A stretch of DNA of 64,000 nucleotides, taken from Amyloporia xantha. Lineage: Eukaryota; Basidiomycota; Agaricomycetes; Polyporales; Adustoporiaceae. Every line of letters begins with the position of its first letter. Position 1 is the first letter of the stretch. Both the position numbers and the translations under genes were made by a program. The stretch lies in assembly GCA_036971615.1 (NCBI GenBank), contig JAYKKR010000002.1:682001-746000 (forward strand), in the 5' to 3' direction. Below, piece after piece: positions 57,881-64,000 of this stretch. The notes beneath the pieces are model-generated. The model had not been told where the DNA came from. It ran no database searches and was given only the letters and a program-made list of their open reading frames with translations.

Positions 57881-59816
57881 ATGTCCACACCTCTTGTATC
57901 CAACGCGTTTCTTGATGAGAATTCGGTCAAAATACGCACTACTACGGTCCCATGGGAGGTACAGCTGTTGCATCGAGTATAGGTTGGATGCAGACTCATG
58001 TACGTCGGCCACAGGCATACCAGCGTGAGGATCTGATTACCGGGGAAGAGCTGGCCCTCATTAAGAAAGTGGACCGGCAACCGAAGGCGAAGATAGAGTC
58101 GATACTTCTCTCTGACGGGCCGTCTTACGCCTCCCTATACCTTCGGTTGCTGAAGAAACTGCAGCGAGTTCAAACTCAACAGTGTATCTTGGTTCTTATT
58201 ACAGATGCAATAGCTGGTATGTACTCATTCATCCCATTCGAGTGTCCTCTGAGATATCATATTGTGTTTAGATCATGAGGAGCGCATACCCCTCTTCATC
58301 CGGACCCAGGAGATTGACTCTGAGCTGCCTTATGGCCCTCTGTTGCGGTAAGGCGAATTATGATAGTCGAACTAAGATAGTTCTCATCCCGTGCTTAGTA
58401 TGCTAGAGTCACAAGATGACTTTGTTCAACTGAAGGCGGCCCAGATCTTGACGATATTGCTTAGGTTCGTTCGCGGCTCGTATTTTCATACTTTATAATC
58501 CACATAACCCGAAACTTAACAAGCTGAATAGCTCTGAGCCATTACCTATACGCCCCCAACAACTCCAACCGTTTCTCAATGCCTTAGCGGCGTTCGTATC
58601 GAGTAGTTCTCCTCACAAGCGAGATGTTGCTGTTCAGTGCTTAGAAGCTGTATTATCTCGTCCGGAGTGCCGAAAGTCTGCCTGGGCAAACGGTTCGCTC
58701 ATATCAGGGTATGTAATTTAAACCCTACGGATCTGTCCCTGCCTTGAATAATGTAACTTCTGCTTCATGGAGACTGGTTGATATCCTGCGACGTAGCCCT
58801 AGCCCACAAATGAGCTACCAAGTCGGATTTTGCTTATGGCTGCTCACGTTCGAGCAGGAGATTGCAGAGCAGATCAATAAGTATGCCGCTGCTTTCGTAA
58901 ACACTAACCATAGCTAACGCATATTTCTAGGAAATATGACATTATACCCATCCTGACAAGTATTGCACAGACTGCTGCGAAGGAGAAGGTTATCCGTGTA
59001 ATTGTTGCTACGTTCCGAGTTGCGTATATGCGTCTTTTTCTATACCATCAGACCGAATTCAGGCCTGCTGCGAACTTCTTTCCCTTCGAAGCCATCGAGA
59101 TTAACTCTTCCGCACAGAATTTGGTCTCGAAGGCACCATCCGCCAATCTTCCTGCCATGCTCGTTGTTCAGCTTTTACCGTTTGCGAAGAATCTCTGCTC
59201 ACGAAAATGGTCTGACGAGGACGTTGTTGAAGACGTGCAATACCTCAGAGACGAACTGAATGCTAGATTCGAGAGTATGACGTGAGTGATTCAGATGTAT
59301 ACTTCTCATGTAATCCTGATCTTATTTGTGATCCCTAATTGCAGCACGTACGATGAATACAGCTCGGAGCTTATATCAGGTCATTTGTCATGGACACCTG
59401 TGCATGAATCGGACCTCTTCTGGAAAGAGAATGCTGCCAAATTGAATGACAACGATTATACTCAGCTTAAGTAACTTCATTCCGCCATGATTTCGCGTGT
59501 TATATTGATCTAACTCAATGTTATATGTAGGCACCTAATACGACTCCTCAAAGAATCAAACGAACCCGTTGTGCTTGCAGTAGCCGCGCATGATGTCGGG
59601 CAATATGTTAAGCACTACGAACGGGGCAAAAAGTCAGTATTCATACGTTATTCTATGGGCGTTGCTGACACCACCGTCATTCGCTCCAGGGTGCTCACAG
59701 ATCTGGGCGGGAAGACACGCGTAATGGAACTTATGACACACGAGAACCCGGATGTACGATATCAGGCGCTGATTTCGGTGCAGCGTCTGGTCAGTCACCC
59801 TTGGGCAGCTGTATGA
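57881..59816 (+). CDS. VMA13: V-type proton ATPase subunit H (VMA13)
   Basis: The regulatory peripheral subunit linking V1 and V0 of the vacuolar proton pump; it is needed for ATPase activity and blocks activity of free V1. Joined exons give roughly 430 residues of all-helical, HEAT/armadillo-like repeats. The start is [20 protein letters not shown], then [40 protein letters not shown] and [40 protein letters not shown] leads into [20 protein letters not shown], then [20 protein letters not shown] and [40 protein letters not shown] and [18 protein letters not shown] are the family's most conserved parts. The end is [20 protein letters not shown]. About nine introns. It shares a short divergent promoter with mL46 and is convergent with the reductase. 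Confidence 0.94.
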
Positions 59817-60168
59817 CGCTTTATCGCATCAAATGTAATCCAGTAGGTAGAGCAACATGCGACAAGTCTTTGGTGGACTCAGCATCACAGTTTAGAAAGT
59901 TTGGATTGGCGAGACATATCATACAGTGCTTTCCGCCCGTTGCTTCTGTTGCTCAGACAGTGATCCTCCTGCACATTATTTCACGCACTATTCATGGGCC
60001 TCTCACCACAACGTCAAAGAATGTTGATGATACTGATATCATTGCGCGGAATAGCGAGCATACAACTGTCATACAACGGATCGACCTTCCAAGTTTCATG
60101 CACATTACAGCTACGCACAGACTCCCAAGCTGCGTCTCAGCGCTGCATGTCAGAACGTCTTCGAGGTG
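59817..60168. other. Intergenic region between convergent genes
   Basis: 3' flanks of VMA13 and the reductase; no gene or repeat. Confidence 0.4.
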
Positions 60169-61652
60169 TCACTTGCGAGCCGGGGTGATCGGAGGTGCAA
60201 CTGGCTGCACATCGAAGTTGGCCTCAGACGTCAGCAAGCGTGGATAGACACCACCGGCGTACTCTCCCTGTAAACAGCCCGTTAGACAACGATGGCTTCC
60301 TCCGCGCATCTCACTCACAATAGCCGTGTTCGGGAAACCCTTGTCGAAAGGCAGGATACTGTCGAGGTAGGACAATTGCTCAGGCGTCAAGCTGATACTG
60401 AGGGCCTCAATATTGTCGTGCAGGTGCTCGACTTTGCGACCACCGATGATGGGAAAGACGTGGGGAGCTTTGTGCATTGTATAGGCAATTGCGACTACAG
60501 CAGGTCAGTTAGCACGCTTCCATGGCAGTAAACCATATTTCTTTGCTTACCGGCAGTGATGTTCTTCGCACCGACTTGCTTCGCAACAACGCCAAGTGCG
60601 TCGCATACCTTCTTCTCATCAGGCGTCCTCTCCCAAGGACCCGTAATAGTCCGCCCTTTCTCTCCCGTGTTGCGTCGTTTTTCTTCCTCTTCATCGGACC
60701 GAATGTGACCACTTGCCAAAACACCCCACAAAGTTAAGGCCATACCTGGGAAGGCTAATCAATCTTCATGAACAATTTCTAAGTTAATTCCATGCGCACC
60801 CTCGTGGCGACACATCGGGAGAATCTCTCTCTCGATGTCGCGCTTCAAGACCGAGTATAGGGCTTGGTAAACCACGAATGGCGTCTTGCCGTGCGACTGG
60901 GCGTAGGAATTCGCTTTTGTGACGAGCCAGGCTGGAGTATCCGAGATCCCCTGTGAATATTCGACCCGTGAATAACATTATTAATTGGGCATATTTGATA
61001 ACTTACGAGATAGAGAACCTTCCCTGCCACGACGAGGTTGTGTAAGCCGTCCATGAACTCCTCGACAGACGTCTGCAAGTCCCAGTAGTGGACATAAAAG
61101 ATGTCGATGTAGTCCGTTCGAAGTCTCTTCAGGCTGGAATCTACGCTAAGCTTCATGTTCTTCAGATTGTTGCCGACATAGTTGACTTTTTGCTTGACAG
61201 AGTCGTCTCCACGCCTGGCGTTGTTGGTATACTAGGCCATACTAGTAAACCAAATTGAGGAGCGCATCGTTCGCGGTTACTGCTAACCTTTGTAGCAATA
61301 ATGAGTTGATCGCGCACGCCTCTCGCTTCCGCCCATTCGCCGATGAATTCCTCGGAAGACCCATCTTGGCTGCGGAGTGCCCCAGGTCAGCAGAATCGGA
61401 AAGGTATAGAATAATTCTTCCATACTAAAAGCTTGCAGTATCAATAAAGTTACCGCCCGCATCAAAGTATGCGTCCAAGAGCTTGAATGAAGACTCCTTG
61501 TCCATAGCTCCCATGCCGAATTGCTGCCATTTGTCGCCAACGCTCATGGCGCCGAGTGAAAGGGGAGACACATGAATAGCAGCGCGCTGTGCGAGCTTTC
61601 GGTATCGTCCAAGGTTGGTCGGTGGGGGAGGTGCGGGTGCGAACAAGGACAT
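60169..61652 (-). CDS. Aryl-alcohol dehydrogenase-like aldo-keto reductase
   Basis: An NADPH-dependent oxidoreductase of the fungal AAD group, reducing aromatic aldehydes; in wood-decay fungi such enzymes recycle aryl alcohols during ligninolysis. The start is [20 protein letters not shown], then [15 protein letters not shown] and [15 protein letters not shown]. The catalytic Tyr appears in [18 protein letters not shown], its codon split by an intron with donor TA|GTATGG (about 61422). [14 protein letters not shown] has the conserved Lys. [20 protein letters not shown] gives the active-site His, [20 protein letters not shown] follows, and the end has [20 protein letters not shown] and [20 protein letters not shown]. 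Stop at 60169. The exons fit without frameshift, and the length and order agree with the family. Confidence 0.9.
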
Positions 61653-64000
61653 GGTGGCAGCACTGTAGAAAGTCAGAAGGGGAGATTCACTGAGGTGGGC
61701 GATGTCTTTCTAGGATGCAATCCACGTCGTTTATATGCACGGGAGACATCGCATTTCCGCTGAAACAACAGTTGACCATCGCGCAATGTCCGAATGGATG
61801 AGTAAGTATGTATTTTCGGCCCCGAGACCAAGTTTGTGTTGCCCACTGACATAGATTGGTGAGCAACTGATATCTTCGGACTTCACGGAGACAGTGTGGG
61901 GACATCCTGCGAGATGTTATTATCAAATAGTTCCTTCCAAAACTTAAGACTCCAATCAACGTGGAACTGATATGAAGCTATTTTCACGAGACCATGCGAT
62001 AGCTAGCCAGAGAGTTAGTATTACCGGGAGACGTATAGGACATCGTCGCATCGATTGAGCCTATAAGCTGGGATTAAAATCCAATCTTGAGCAGTTTAAG
62101 TACTATGCTTTGAAGACTAGATAGGTGAGCACCGTGTGCTTAAGATGCTAGAAGTGAAACTTCAACGCAACTCAATGGCTGAATTATATATTTCGTCTGC
62201 GCATGTCGCCGCGGGGGCATTGCAAGACACTGGCATAAAGTCAAGGCTGACATACTACTCTTCGGAAGGGAACTCTCCTTCACGTGCTATGCACTTTACA
62301 GTTATGTGTGATTATCAAGTGATTAGGTATGTTATGATTGGGCTGAGGTGGTACCTACCTATACCGCTGCCAGCCAGAGCCGGGGGTACGCGTCACTTCT
62401 CGGCAGCTTGTCGTCAACGTCGGGGATTTAAGTGATGTTGATGGGTCAGCTCCGCTGCGAATACTTGAGTTACAGATGATCCAGCTCATGTTGATGACCG
62501 ATATAGAATATTTATGTGGAGCGCGGTCGAATGCAGCGTATCTACGGAGACAGTATAAGGCCATCGCGAGTCATCTGCCAACTCTGTGAGGTGATTTCAC
62601 CTGTGGTTGCAAACTCGGGGGCGCAATCAATGTGAATTTGATGTAGGCCCTTCGATTGCTTTCATGGTGACTTACTCATAACCCGCCAGAGGCTCGTGCT
62701 TGCTAGCAGGCTGGGAGTTGGCTACCACTTCACGATTTCATTTCAGATTCGATCGAGATCCAATCTTGAGCAGGTGATGGTTGTAGCGCGTTCTGGCTTC
62801 GTACACTGTGCGGTGCTGCAGCGCAGGTGTACCTACTCATTGTTATAGGGGGCTTAATGCAGTCACATAGCTGAACAATCTTTGCGAGACGGCGCACGCC
62901 CCGAGACATCTCTTCAGGACATCTCTTGATTCGAGACACAGACAATACGTACTACAATTTCATCATATCTGACCGCTAATCACGGAGTAGTATCCTCAAT
63001 TGGCAATGGGCATCACCTTACCATGGCCATCCGAATTGAGGGATCACCGGCGTATTACACGCTGAGAAAAAGCACGACCCTAGTAGATGCAGAATTGATC
63101 TGCCCATGACACCCTAAACAGTAAGGAAGATCTACCAAGGGGGTATCACCGTGTTCTTCACATCTCCTCTTTAGTCACATCACTTGCACGCATTCCGACA
63201 CATAGTGGGTCGTTTCGGACGTGGTAGGTACCTGACATCCGACACTAACCAAGTGTTCCTTAATCTTACCGCCATGTGTTTGTGTTCCGAGCAGCGGGAC
63301 GCCAGTGTGTGCGCCTGCCATCTGCGCTTCATTGTCAGTGCCAGAGTTGGACAGAGGGTGGCAAACGTGTGCGCTTACTGGCAGCGGACGAGAACCGCCA
63401 CCACATGCCCATCTGGTGCGGAATGCATCGGAGGCAATATTGCTGTCGTAAATAAACCGAATCCATCAGCTTGGCTGTAGGCTCGCCGGCTCCCATATGT
63501 TGACTGTATAGACGAGAATACTCCACGGGGCAAGGGGCAAGTTGTGCTGCGCTCGAAACAGTTCATGGGCATGGGGTACGACTCACCTTAGTTGCTTGTG
63601 GGCAGACTCAACTAGCAGTTGAAATCCTGAAACCTCGGAAACTCACGTCAACGCTGGAGGATGAGCAACATCCAGAGCAGATGTCGTAACATAGTAGTCG
63701 CGAATACCCTATCGATACGTATCATAAACAGCGTTCACATTATCGGTACATCACGAATACTGTATCAGCCCTGCGTACATATTTCAGAAACGAATCTGGA
63801 AAGCATCGAGCGGTACAAAACATCAACCTATACTCATACACGGCCAGCCGTTTCCAATGTCGTGATGACGTGTCCGAAGCAGATGGTTGTATGAGGGAGT
63901 AACACAATGGATAGCGACGATGTGTGGCGATATATCGAGAGGGCATCACTTCTTCCCCGACCTATAGCGTAATCGATTAGTATTCTTCCTGTAACTTACA
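61653..64000. other. Intergenic region at the window end
   Basis: About 2.3 kb with only short open frames lacking family similarity. A 16-bp direct repeat (atccaatcttgagcag) occurs near 62080 and 62759. I see no RNA gene or transposon ends. Confidence 0.4.

Noticed and set aside
62080..62774. 16-bp direct repeat atccaatcttgagcag
   Set aside because: Short, isolated, and without flanking similarity; not enough to call an element.

Overview
The window is nuclear DNA of a filamentous basidiomycete, most likely an Agaricomycete. Nearly every gene is broken by short introns (about 50-70 nt, GT-AG with a few GC-AG). Genes lie on both strands with short spacers, and the families are typically fungal: a DUR3 urea transporter, an MRH1/HSP30-type opsin-like protein, EDE1, striatin, MET8, two cytochrome P450s, a tetraspanin and an F-box relic. 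I see no rRNA, tRNA or CRISPR. A finer placement (for example Polyporales) is a guess.

Layout. 1-9 kb: 3' part of DUR3, a hypothetical minus-strand gene, the opsin-like membrane protein, and a second hypothetical gene. 9.7-21 kb: a UBE2C/UBC11-type E2 divergent from the endocytic scaffold EDE1, then a class II cAMP phosphodiesterase convergent with striatin. 21-28 kb: a gene-poor, repeat-rich stretch with several inverted-repeat elements around one P450. 28-35 kb: gamma-tubulin divergent from an FG nucleoporin. 35-41 kb: intergenic DNA with repeats around a PIN4-like RRM/R3H gene, ending in a 941-bp terminal-inverted-repeat element. 41.5-50 kb: a gene joining three GAT-like repeats to three EH domains, then MBF1, MET8 and a tetraspanin. 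50-54.5 kb: an F-box pseudogene and a second P450. 55-62 kb: NUC1/EndoG, mitochondrial ribosomal protein mL46, V-ATPase subunit H and an aryl-alcohol-dehydrogenase-like reductase. 62-64 kb: nothing recognisable.

Most genes are housekeeping and unrelated in function; linked pairs share promoters (E2/EDE1, gamma-tubulin/nucleoporin, mL46/VMA13) or face each other at their 3' ends (PDE/striatin, NUC1/mL46, VMA13/reductase). EDE1 and the GAT-EH gene are related through their EH domains and probably both serve endocytosis or ubiquitin-dependent sorting.

The most unusual observations are the GAT(x3)-EH(x3) architecture; inferred microexons of 2 nt (MBF1), 4 nt (tetraspanin) and 21-22 nt (E2); GC-AG introns in DUR3 and the phosphodiesterase; an opsin-fold protein lacking the retinal lysine; and a nearly perfect 151-bp inverted repeat. 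Exon joins were worked out by hand from splice signals and family similarity, so individual boundaries may be off by a few bases.
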